Assembly: GCA_018417955.1 (NCBI GenBank)
Contig: JACTVC010000004.1
Coordinates: 1,984,001-2,048,000 of the forward strand
DNA: 64,000 nt
Source of the DNA: Laccaria trichodermophora
Lineage: Eukaryota > Basidiomycota > Agaricomycetes > Agaricales > Hydnangiaceae
Reading direction: 5' to 3'
Within the stretch, counting starts at the first letter, position 1, and the number at the start of each line of letters is the position of its first letter. Below are positions 1 through 9,651 of this stretch, in pieces. The notes beneath the pieces are model-generated. The model did no database searches. It worked only from the letters and a program-made list of their open reading frames with translations, and was not told where the DNA came from. Position numbers and translations under genes: made by a program.

Positions 1-429
1 CTGAAGAGGATCTAATCTGAGTCTAGGAGTCAATCTCAATACGCGAGTAGCTACTGATGCTCTGGAATGCCACAAGCGTAGACGTACTCTCCTTTCCCGG
101 AATGCCGCAGAAAGGTGCAGAGAGATCTTCTAATGAAGATCAGAAGGAAACGAGAAGTATTCAGCTTTAGGAGAGTCACGAGCTCTCCACAGTAAGTAAG
201 TAACTATGCTACTGACCTTTATTACTATATCCCAGTCACACAAGTAGTCGAGTCGTGAGTACAATGCTCGAAGGCTGCAAGCCGTTGAAGGAATGATGGT
301 AGAAAAGATACCTCACTACACATGTGACTGAGGTAATTGTATGTAAGTGTGACTGCTGTGACCAAGTGATGAGATCAATGTAGAATCGGAAATAATAGTA
401 ATACTAGAGAGATGGAGGAGTCATCCAGT
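1..429. other. Unassigned sequence
   Basis: I see no convincing coding region, RNA gene or repeat unit here. It borders a foldback arm that begins near 430. Confidence 0.4.
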
Positions 430-1545
430 AATCCTACCCATTACAACAAACTGTTGTAATAAAAAAAGCGGACACTACAAACTGTTGTAATGAAAAAAGT
501 GAACACTACAACTTTTGTAATGAGAAAAGCGGATTTTGTAGTGTATGTCCAACTCTTGAAGTCTGTCATAGCCCATTAGTAAACTTTGTAGTCTATTTTT
601 GACTTTTGTAGTCTATGTCTAGCTGTTTGTAGTCTTTTGTAGGGCATTACTCATTTTTGTATTCTATGTCTGACTTTTGTAATCTATTGGTAAACCTATT
701 GGTAAAATTTCTAGTCTATGTCTGACTTTTGTAGTCTACTAGTGTGCATGTCCCTTTTAGGCTATGCACCTTCCTTTTTGAGTCAATTTTTCTATGATAT
801 GATAATTGTAGCCCCTTTTTTTAGCTTTCTAAATATGTTAAAATTATATTGTTTGGTGTTGTTTTCCTGGAGAAAAAGACAAAAAGGTTGAAAAAAGCTG
901 GCACTGTGAAAATTCATTTGCCTCATATCTCCACAATGAGAGCACTTTAGAACATAATTCAAACAGATTCTGAAAGCTACAATTCAGGGCTATTAATTTT
1001 GTATTTTGACTATTTTAGGAAATTGGTCATGTGACCACCCTCCTGATGACCCATTGGATGGACCCTGACAAGATGGGAAAGAAATATAGCCAGGCAGCCA
1101 ATGAAATGAGGAAGAAATATGGCTAGGCAGCCAATGAAATGGGAAAGAAATGGCGAAGAAATATTGCTAGGGAAACAATGAAATGGGAATGAAATATGGC
1201 TAGGCAGCCAAAGAAATGGGAATGAAATGGCAAAGAAATATTACTAGGGAAACAATGAAATGGAAAAGAAATGTGAATGAAATGGGAAAGAAATATGGCT
1301 AGGCAGCCAATGAAATGGGAAAGAAATGGCGAAGAAATATTGCTAGGGAAACAATGAAATAGAAAAGAAAAATGGCCAGGCAACCAATGAAATGGAAAAG
1401 AAATATAGCCAGTCAGCCAATGAAATGGGAAAGAAATGGCAAAGAAATATTGCTAGGGAAACAATGAGATATATATGAAATGGTCTGGGCCAAAAATGAA
1501 ACATGTTTCATTAGATTTCCCCCATGTTTCTCATTTCATAAGACC
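430..1545. repeat. Foldback element arm A (single arm)
   Basis: One arm of the foldback family seen complete at 50,989-54,868. Order from inner to outer: an array of CTACAA/TTGTAGT motifs (about 440-760); a conserved block with a TTTTTGAGTC/ATAATTGTAGCCCC core (770-900); a block with CTCATATCTCCACAATG (925-945); TTGGTCATGTGACCACCCTC near 1,024; then a minisatellite built on AATGAAATGGGAAAGAAAT (1,075-1,490). No opposite arm and no CACTAG terminus is present, so it is a truncated copy. The open frames inside it are low-complexity translations of the minisatellite. Confidence 0.75.
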
Positions 1546-1555
1546 ACAGTGCCAT

Positions 1556-3420
1556 TTACCAAAAAGTTGTGCAGGCACTTGACTGTATTTTATCATAAAA
1601 AGTGGTAGATACTAGTGAACCCAAATCAGCCCCTTGGGCTGGCATCTCCTGGCGACGGACACGTTTGGCTGGAGGAGAGTGAACTGGGGAGATAACGAGA
1701 GCGCGAGGGTTGCCATGAGTATCCTCATCAGAAGACGGTGGTTTTTCGACCTGGACACCTGCTCCTGAAGGCTTGGAGTCCTCACGTAACTTGCGCTTCT
1801 GCCGGCCAAGTTGAGTGGAGGTTGTCGCTGTCTTCTTCTTTTTGACCACCTTCAAGGTGTTGTCCTTGATCATCTGGCTACGAGCTCTGGCACGGAGTAG
1901 TGGAGGGCAGTCAGCACCTCCATCGTTTTGTCGAGCCGCATTCTCAACCTCTGGCAAGCAGTTTCTGACACGGGCGAGGACGATGAGCTCCCCTGATTCG
2001 GATTCGCCAGTAACGATTGGTATGTCCAGCCAATCCTCACTCCCCTCTGCCAAGTCCATGTAATCTAAAGCCCAATCATTTAGAACATGCCTCGTGAACA
2101 TGACTAATCAAACTTACCATCAGACCAGGAGACAATCTGAGGACCCAGCTCCTTTGTCTTGTCCTTGCTAATCATGTATGTGAATATCATATTGATTCCA
2201 TTTGAGCTGACGTCAGTTATTGACCATCCCTTTGCTCCAGGGATGGGTTCATTGCAAGGCCAACGTTCAAGAATCATTCGAGCGTCACGGCAGTGGGTGA
2301 GCTATCTCCGGACCTGCACAATCCGCTGCAAACCAATCAGCAGATAGCTCACCCCAACAAGACAAAAGGAACGTACCATTCTGAAACTTCATCAAGTAAG
2401 GTACACATCTCCATGAACGATCTTGAGATGTTTCTGCAGGTCGGCAATTCCAATAAGACGCAGGAACGGCACTCATTGGCTGAGTTAAATCGGGGTCGGA
2501 AGCACTTGCGACACCTTTCGAGGACTTTGTTTTTTTGGCCAGACTTTTCGAAACCTTCGTGCACTCCTTGGATTCAATGGTATGGGGCTGCGGCGAAGCG
2601 CTCGAGCCTTCTAGGTTTGTGGCCACCAAGTTCTCCACGTCGACTCCAAGCAATTTCGAGATGTCCACGGTATCTGGGTCAATAAGATTAGAGGCCATCC
2701 CCCTACATAGTTGAAGATCAATATACGTTATAAATTGATAATCCTTATATTACTAACCTAAGGAGTGTTGTCAAAGCATGAAGTAATTTCTTGATGTCCG
2801 CTTGACTGTGCTCGATGACGCGTTGCAGCAAATGATTGCCAGTGATGACGGTAGCAGCCTGGTTGGCCACAGGATCCCAAGGAATGATTACCCTGATCAT
2901 GTCCAAGTCTGCCCTTCCCAACGCCGTTGCCTATGAAATCAGAATATCAGAGAAAGTTGCTGCAGATAAAGTCTTAAAACTCACCAAGTCTTGAACTTGA
3001 TTAAGAGCCGATTTCGTCATCTTGAATTCATTCTGCTCAACCTCCGGCCTAGCCTCTGCCAACTCTACGAGCATATTCTGCTGATAGTCCGCCAGCTCGT
3101 CCTCTGAAAGGTTCTCCATGAGGATCTTGTACATCTGCGAGGCCTGGGTAGACCATGGGTGACCAGCAGCTAAAACTATTCCATGAATCATCATAATTGG
3201 GACAAAAGATTAAAGACGTACTCTGTTGGGGATTGTAACTCTGTTGACGCAAGTACATCTGCCACACGTCCCACCAGGATGGCTCATGAGAAAGGGAGAT
3301 ATTGAAACCCCCTTTGCATAGGACAGACACAAGTATTAGTGACCTTACCCCAACAACACTGAGACCCCTGACTATACAAACAGGCCATAGTTGATGGTGC
3401 CTGCTGATGAGCCGATACAT
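1556..3420 (-). pseudogene. Transposon accessory gene relic
   Basis: Not a family I can name. A spliced reading on the minus strand gives exons 3,420-3,222, 3,175-2,985, 2,930-2,758, 2,702-2,377, about 2,325-2,118 and 2,064-1,556, with GT-AG introns of about 46-55 nt whose phases agree. Exon 1 contains SWWDVWQMYL. The last exon is charged, with KKKK and a Lys/Arg-rich, Ser/Pro-rich tail that looks like a nuclear signal. The fifth exon is damaged: the frame entering it meets TGA after AHPLP, while the downstream frame (ARMILERWPCNEP) is open. The layout resembles the accessory gene at 14,154-16,326 and such genes usually sit beside KDZ transposases, so I take it as an orphaned accessory gene. 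The start at 3,420 is the first ATG of the open first exon and is uncertain. Confidence 0.55.
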
Positions 3421-3893
3421 ATGTTGACCCCATCAAACCTGGCCCGGCCACCTATATATTCTTAAGGAGTGGTTCTATGTGCTGGCCGAGGAGCCTAATG
3501 ATGAGTTGACCCCACTGAAATTGCCTTGGATTGTGGGTCAGCCGCTCTGTTCCAACATGGATTATGAGTCAGCTGAACAGCTTCTGATCCCTCACAAGGT
3601 GGATCAGCCCACCAGCCAAAACTTGGCCCGGTCCAATCAGTTGACATACCGATGTCATGAATCTCATTGTCAGCCCGAGGCCGGCCCAAAACCATTTTCC
3701 TCGTTTTATCCCAACTCCCCTTTGCCATTATTTCCCAAACCTTCTTTCGGCTGGATAATGTCCCAGGTCGGATGTGTCATTCCCTTGCCATAATGACTTG
3801 GCTTAGTGGTCAACGCTACAATAATGATTGTCTTCTAACGTCACCTTGAGTGGTTACAAAAAAAAAAAAGAGTTTGCTCCGTCGGTACTCAAG
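3421..3893. other. Unassigned spacer with inverted tRNA-like head
   Basis: No gene recognised. Positions 3,794-3,810 (TGACTTGGCTTAGTGGT) are an inverted copy of the first 17 nt of the tRNA-like unit that ends at 3,970. An A12 run at about 3,858-3,869 reads as a T-run on the minus strand, just downstream of that unit. Confidence 0.4.
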
Positions 3894-3970
3894 TGACTTC
3901 TGGGATTCGAACCCAGGGTATACATACATACACTATGTACACCTCCCAGCTCAACCACTAAGCCAAGTCA
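3894..3970 (-). other. Best preserved tRNA-like unit
   Basis: Length is 77 nt. The ends pair (TGACTT with AAGTCA). The T arm is perfect: CTGGG, loop TTCGAAT, CCCAG. The D region is GCTTAGTGGTTGAGC. On the minus strand a 12-nt T run lies about 25 nt downstream and could end polymerase III transcription. The central part (GTGTACATAGTGTATGTATG) does not fold into an obvious anticodon arm, so a working tRNA is unlikely. Confidence 0.6.
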
Positions 3971-4179
3971 GCGCTGCAAGAGGAAGTTGGGGAGTATCTT
4001 TTAGCTGACGACCATGTCACTCTAATATAGTTAGTAGTAAGTAAAAGACTGTTCAGGATAGCCAACATGACTTGTTAGGGATTTGAACCCAGGGCATACA
4101 TAGATACAATGCGTACACCTCCCATCTTAACCACTGAGCCAAGCCAAATTGGTCAGGATCTCAAGTCAATGTCGGCCTG

Positions 4180-5990
4180 CAAGCTCGGCACTTTGTAACT
4201 TGGTTCTCGGCCCAAGATAACTATCAAAAAAATTACCCGTTCTCGGCCTAAGCTGACTAACTCGGCTCTGCAATAAGGGAGCATTGATTAGTAAAATTTA
4301 AAACGCAAGAAATCATGGGGAAGAATGAACTTGTTTGGGAATTGAACCCAAACTACATAACCTGCCAGCTTAACCACTAAGCCAAGCCAACGTTGAAGAC
4401 GATGTCAGTCAGTATCTTTTAGCTGTTGACCATGTAACTGTAGTAGCAGTAAAAAGGACTGAAATAAATTCTGCGCAGTGACTTGTTTGGGTTTTGAACC
4501 CAGGGCATACATAGATACACTACATACACCTGCCATCTTAACTACTAAGCCAAGTCAATGTTACAACAAACTCTTTGTCAGTATCTGAAGTCAATGTTCA
4601 ACCCTGCCTGAAAGCTCGGTACTTTGTAACTTGATACTGAGAAGTTACATGGATTCGTTCACTTACCTGGCCTAAAGCAACTTCCCGTTCTCGGTCTAAG
4701 ACACCTAATCCGGGTCTGCAAGCTCGGTAAGAATTGATTAGTAAATTCTAGCCAGTGTTACAAAAATGAAAAAGTTGCGACCATGTTTTGAACGTTGCTG
4801 GGTTGGTGATCGGCTGAGGGCCTTCACTTCTGATTAGCAGCTAGGCTATGCAAGGTCGGTGGACATTTTGAATTCGCCTGGGTTGGCGGTCGGCCGAGAG
4901 CCCTGAACTCTGGTTACCAGGGTCAGCTGGTGAGACCTATTGTAGTCATGGTTAATTTTCAACATGATCCATAAGATATCGGTCAAACTAGCATTGATTA
5001 GTAAATTTTAACAAAAGAGTTTTGATAGGTGTAACTGACTTCTGGGATTCGAACCCAGGGCATTCAGACACTCTGTACACCTCCCAGCTTAATCACTAAG
5101 CTAAGCCAACGTTGGAAGACGACGTCGGTCAGTATCTTTTGGCTGCCGACCATAATAGCAGTAAGTAAAAAATTTGTTCGGGATTTGAACCCAGGGCATA
5201 CATACATATACTACACACACCTCCCAGCTTAACCAATAAGCCAAGCCAAAGGGGAAGAGGATGTCAGTCTGTATCTTTTACCTGCCGACCATGTGACTCT
5301 AATAGCAATAAGTTTTTGAAGATGTCCAAGCAATGACTTGTTTGGGATTTGAACCTGGGCATACTACATACACCTGCCACCTTAACCACTAAGCCAAGCC
5401 AATGTTGCGAAATGTTGGTCAGTATCTCCAGTCAATTCGGAAGACGATGAATTGAACCTGGGCCTGCAAGCTCGGCACTTGGTAACTTTACACGTTCTCG
5501 GCCTAAGATGACTACCAAGACAATCTGCTCGGTACTTTGTAACTTACTACCCGCTCTCGGCACAAGACAACAACCCCTTCTAGGGACCAGATGATGATTT
5601 GAACCGCTCAGCACTTTGTAACTTACCCGTTCTCGGCCAAAGACAACTATTTCTCGGCCTAAGAAGACAACTACCCGTTCTAGAAATGTTGGTCACTATC
5701 TCCAGTCAATTCAGCGGACGATGAATTGAACCTGGGCCTGCAAGCTCGGCACTTGGTAACTTTACGCGTTCTCGGCCGAAGATGACTACCAAGACAATCT
5801 GCTCGGTACTTTGTAACTTACCCGCTCTCGGCAAAAGACAACAACCCCTTCTAGGGACCAGATCTTGGAAGACGATGATTTAAACCGCTCAGCACTTTGT
5901 AACTTACCCGTTCTCGGCGTAAGACAACAGGTTCTCGGCCTAAGACAACTACCCGTTCTCGGCCTAACTCTGCAAGCTCGGTAGTTTGTA
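4180..5990. repeat. CTCGGC/TTTGTAACTT interspersed repeat
   Basis: Between tRNA-like units a second motif recurs: GCTCGGCACTTTGTAACTT followed by CCGTTCTCGGCCTAAGACAA. Copies cluster at 4,180-4,270, 4,600-4,740 and 5,440-5,990. The segment 5,402-5,640 is largely repeated at 5,690-5,920, so part of the array was duplicated as a larger block. Confidence 0.65.
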
Positions 5991-6716
5991 CGAGGGAATG
6001 GATGCCAACCATGTCACTTCTAATAATAGCAGTAAGTAAAAAATAGTGGAGAAGAATGAATGACTTTTTCAGGATTTGAACCCGGGACATACAGAGATAC
6101 ACTAAGTACACCTGCCATCTTAACCAATAAGCCAAGTCAATGTCACAACAAACTCTTGGTCAGTATCTCTTAGCTGGCGACCGTATAGCAATGTATGTAA
6201 AAAATATTCGAAGATGTACAAGCACTGACTTGTTTGGGATTTGAACCCAAGCAGATGCACTACGTACACATGCCACCTTAACCACTAAGCCAAGTCAATC
6301 TTACAACAAAATGCTGGTCAACAATCATTCTAATAGAAGTAAACGTGTTCGGCATTTGAAGCTGGGGCATACTGAATCAGGGCCTGCAAGGTCGGCACTG
6401 ACTTACTTGTTCGGGGGGTGAACCGGGCCATAAGACAACCGGTGCAAAAATCAAGTATTAAATGTCATGAGAATGACTTGTTTGGGATTTGAACCCAGGG
6501 CATATATACATAGAGCATGAAGCACCTTCCGCCATAACCACTAGGCCAAGTCAGTGTTGCAAGATAAATTTGGTCAGGAGATTTCAGTGAGCCTCAACCG
6601 GATGCTTCCGGCCCAGGACACAATTAGAAAGTAGGCCCGAGCATGGGGCTTCAACTTGTGCCCGGGCAGATCCCCATCAATGTCCTTTCAAATTTGCCCA
6701 AAATCTTTGGAATCTG

Positions 6717-6763
6717 GCATGGTCTAATGGTAGTTGCGTTCCGGGTTCAATCCCCGGCCATGC
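6717..6763 (+). pseudogene. tRNA pseudogene lacking anticodon arm
   Basis: Reads GCATGGTCTAATGGTAGTTG then TCCGGGTTCAATCCCCGG and CCATGC. The acceptor strands GCATGG/CCATGC pair, the T arm CCGGG/CCCGG is perfect, and the D arm CTAATGGTA is present, but the anticodon stem-loop is missing (47 nt in total). It is unlike the array units and on the opposite strand. Probably a deleted tRNA or a tRNA-derived SINE head. Confidence 0.6.
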
Positions 6764-6943
6764 TTATCCTGATGACATTTTCAACTTTTTGTGGGGAGTC
6801 CTCGAGGTATCTGCCAGATATTCTTATGCTTCTGATATAGGGTTGGATCGAGGGTTGTAATTTAACCTGAAACATGTGTGTTTCCTCGTTTAAAAACCCT
6901 CACATTTCAAGGACCCATCTTCCCCCACACCCCTCACTGTGAC

Positions 6944-7475
6944 ATGAATCACTTCACCCCCATGACGATCTGGACTCTATTGGGCATCCCTCCACCCAAC
7001 CCCTTCCCCGTAAGTTCTGTATTTCTCCATTGATTGGTCTAACCAGCTGATGATTCATCAGAAAGGAACCCGTGTATGGTACAACTTGTGCAGCGGTGGT
7101 CTCAAGTTTGCGACGGTGGACTCCACGGGCCGGTTGCCTGACGTGAGCAATCCCCTTGGTTCTTCATTTTGTCCACTAACATGGTGATCAGGGGACCATG
7201 CTCTTAACTATCATTGACGATGATGGGGAGAAGGCCACCCTTCCGTACGTCCTGTTTTTTTCTATCCAAACACCATTTCACCTATTATGAAAGAGCATGC
7301 GGCGTAACACGGGTCTCTTAATACATATCATTCCATACCTGTAACGTTGAATTTGTCCAAAAAAAAATTATCTGCGCTTTTGATGGGCCGCCTTAATCAG
7401 CCGGCCATAAGCATCGGGCTGCACCAACGCCAAGATGGAGCCGAGTACAAGGCCATCAATACCCTCTCACCCTAA
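6944..7475 (+). CDS. Small spliced protein of the KDZ block (hypothetical)
   Basis: I do not recognise the family. Exons 6,944-7,009, 7,062-7,142 and 7,192-7,244 are joined by GT-AG introns, one with the branch-like CCACTAAC, and keep one frame with residues such as IWTLLGIPPPNPFP, RVWYNLCSGG and LLTIIDDDGEKATLP. The last exon is uncertain. A splice to 7,412 gives about 87 residues ending INTLSP; a splice to 7,294 gives 75 residues ending at 7,321. It lies upstream of, and on the same strand as, the TET/JBP gene, so it is probably a cargo gene of the same element. No signal peptide or membrane segment is evident. It could instead be the 5' part of a longer gene. Confidence 0.45.
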
Positions 7476-7577
7476 ATTCAACGTAATTAATATATTTCGA
7501 CGTAATGAACGACAATGCCCTGGCCTCATGTTTTGGGAGATAAAAAGTCAATGGGATTTTTATTTTTATTTTTAACC

Positions 7578-8775
7578 ATGACTCCCTCTCAATGTTCACA
7601 AGATTTAGCTCACTACATTAAAGGCCGGCTTCTAAGTTCCAGAATGCCATTGATTCATCCTCAGCCTGCTAGACCAACATGGCTTCTTCCATCCGGACCT
7701 CAAGTTCAAGTTGAAAAAGTCATTAGGATGCTCGAAGAAGCCTGGAATCAATCATGTAAGTCCGATGTTCAACTGGCTGTATCAGACAGGCTAATAAAGC
7801 CTCTCCAGATCAAACTGACTGGGATGTCCGAGATTACGTGGCCGAGTTATCACCGAGGCAGAGTGGAAGCAATGAGGATTTAGAAAAGAGACTCTTAACA
7901 AGATTCCCACCGATCTACCAGTCAACATCGACGGTCGACATCCCTTACCTTGATAAACCTTGCCACATAACCGACAAGGCCGGCCATATTCTTCTGTGGT
8001 ACTTCCCAAAGTTATTCTCAGAAGACCTTCAGGTAATTATTTCCCCCAATAACTGAGACGTTTTTAACTCGGACCTGTCCAGGAACTGATTTGGACCCAG
8101 ACGGAGAATCTAAAACCCAAAAGGAAAAATAATGGGAGTTGGCGGGATCAAATCCACCCCGACCACGGTAGCAAAACGACCGGCATAGTAAATTTATCAC
8201 CCGGCTGGTTCTCCCAAGGACATGAAGGTCCTGCCGATCCACTTCATCCTTCCTCCGATATCCAACAGGCCAGTAACCTAATCTATCTTAAATCACTCTC
8301 CTTCATCAATGCCGTTATCTCTGCCATATACTCCATCATTCAACCCGACCTATGTGAGTCAGGATTTGCGGTCTTTGACAAGCTCGCCGAGGACGGCCTG
8401 CAAGATCAAGCTACCAGATCGGCTCTGGGAGTGTGGGGTACACCTTTCACCGGCCTTTCAGTCATCATAAACAGAGAGACAATTACCCACCGAGATGTAA
8501 AGGGCTATAGGGAGTCTTTCGACATGTTGTTGACGATCGGCCAGTACGACCGAGGTCGGTTTTACATGCCCGGGCTCGGATTCAGCCTCCTTTATGACCC
8601 AGGAACTCTTGTGGGCCTGGCTGGCAATGTGTTGCCACATGGCGTTTGTCCCGTTGTCAGTGACCGGGCCTGTTTGGCTCACTTCTGGCATAAAAAGGTT
8701 GGGGAGAGGCTTGACGTCAAACCACCTCAATGGCAAACAATAGAAGAGCTGACTCGTACAATACTGGCTATGTAA
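7578..8775 (+). CDS. TET/JBP-family dioxygenase of the KDZ element
   Basis: Three exons, 7,578-7,755, 7,809-8,032 and 8,083-8,775, with introns of 53 and 50 nt, join in frame to 364 residues. The C-terminal half carries the core of a 2-oxoglutarate/Fe(II) dioxygenase: the metal pair His270-x-Asp272 in ITHRDVKGY, the segment FYMPGLGF..LYDPGT, the distal His320 in LPHGV and the 2OG-binding Arg329 in SDRACLAHF. This order and spacing match fungal TET/JBP proteins, which oxidise 5-methylcytosine in DNA. Such genes are known to be carried by KDZ transposons in basidiomycetes (Iyer and colleagues, 2014). Here the KDZ gene lies on the other strand 0.9 kb away, and the next gene ends 11 bp away, convergent. 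All four key residues are intact. The ATG at 7,578 follows a TTTTTATTT tract; an in-frame ATG at 7,515 would add 21 residues. A remote AlkB-type enzyme is the main alternative. Confidence 0.82.
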
Positions 8776-8786
8776 TGTATGTGGAA

Positions 8787-9617
8787 TCACTCCGGCCGCT
8801 GGCATACCCTGAGCTTCTCAGCATCAAGTTTGGAAGACAAATATACAAGATCTTCCCACTCCCTAATCTGCTGCGTCATGAGATCGACCTCGGCCTCGGC
8901 ATGTTCAATCTTCTCCACGATGAGTTCCCGCGCTTGCTCCAATTGTGCTTTAAGCCGGCTGACGTCCTCGGGTGATAGGGTTGATGTTTGAAGGTTTGTT
9001 CGTGCAAGTGGCAAAGCGCCATCGGCAGCCCACTTATACCACTTGGCTGACTGGCTAAGCATATAGTAGATTCCCTCCTTCGGATAGCTTTTAGGAGTCG
9101 TCCACCATGGAAACTGATATGAAGGCCGAACAGCATCTCTTCGAATTGCGATGTCGGGGTGAAGAGGGTCACGTTGAATACAGCTTCTAAGGAACGCGGG
9201 GACCTCAAACTGGGGCCGACGTCAGCAAGTAAAAAAGTGTTCGGGATGGCTTACCTCATGCCCATGAACGAAGGCCATTCCAATACTATCAATCATGAAG
9301 CCCTTTCCAAAGCAACAAGGTTAGTCGCGACCAGATCCAGAGAAATCAAGGTGGCTCACCACTTCGGCCGCATAATACTCATTCCATGAGATTTGGAACT
9401 CGGGCTCGATAGGCTTTGCAAGCTTAGCCGCGTGAATGGCCCTAAATCGAGATGACCAGTAGTCGAGCACTTCCTGGAACTCCTGCTGGTTCTCCCACAG
9501 TAGACGTTTACCAAAATGTGCTTCAAACTTTTTTCCTTCAATCATATCCTTCATCCAGTCAATTTCAACCTGCAGCACAGGGGGTACTGGTGTTGAGAGT
9601 ACTGGTGTAGAAGACAT
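8787..9617 (-). CDS. Coiled-coil accessory protein of the KDZ block
   Basis: Exons 9,617-9,360, 9,302-9,255 and 9,209-8,787, with introns of 57 and 45 nt, give 242 residues in one frame. The first intron has a canonical CGACTAACC branch site. The N-terminal part holds VEIDWMKDMIEGKKFEAHFG and the middle FVHGHE and YQFPWWTTPKSYPKEG. The last 70 residues form a likely coiled coil (RLKAQLEQARELIVEKIEHA). I do not recognise the family. It follows the KDZ transposase on the same strand (35 bp apart) and is convergent with the dioxygenase gene. No stops or frameshifts are seen, so it may still be functional. A role as DNA-binding or assembly partner of the transposase is a guess. Confidence 0.65.
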
Positions 9618-9651
9618 GGTGGTGATGGATAAAGATGGATGATAATCTAAT

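Larger units (their letters stand above)
3894..6553 (-). repeat. Array of ten tRNA-like units
   Basis: Ten minus-strand copies of a 63-80 nt tRNA-like sequence lie in 2.7 kb: 3,894-3,970, 4,068-4,147, 4,326-4,390, 4,479-4,557, 5,036-5,109, 5,170-5,248, 5,334-5,402, 6,061-6,139, 6,226-6,297 and 6,474-6,553. Each reads TGACTTGGCTTAGTGGTTA at its 5' end (a tRNA A-box-like D arm) and GGGTTCRAATCCC-type sequence near its 3' end (B box/T arm), closing with the complement of the first six or seven bases. Spacers carry a shared segment (TATCTTTTAGCTG, CGACCATGT, AGCAGTAAGTAAA), so the repeat unit is a tRNA-like head plus linker. No clear anticodon stem-loop is seen. This looks like a tRNA-derived SINE-like tandem array rather than tRNA genes. 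Confidence 0.8.

Noticed and set aside
3894..6553. Functional tRNA gene cluster
   Set aside because: T arms and paired ends are good, but no unit shows a convincing anticodon stem-loop.
6643..6840. 65-codon plus-strand frame over the tRNA pseudogene
   Set aside because: It crosses the tRNA-derived segment and has no family features.
8458..8805. 115-codon minus-strand frame opposite the dioxygenase
   Set aside because: Shadow of the TET/JBP exon; no motifs and no splice logic.
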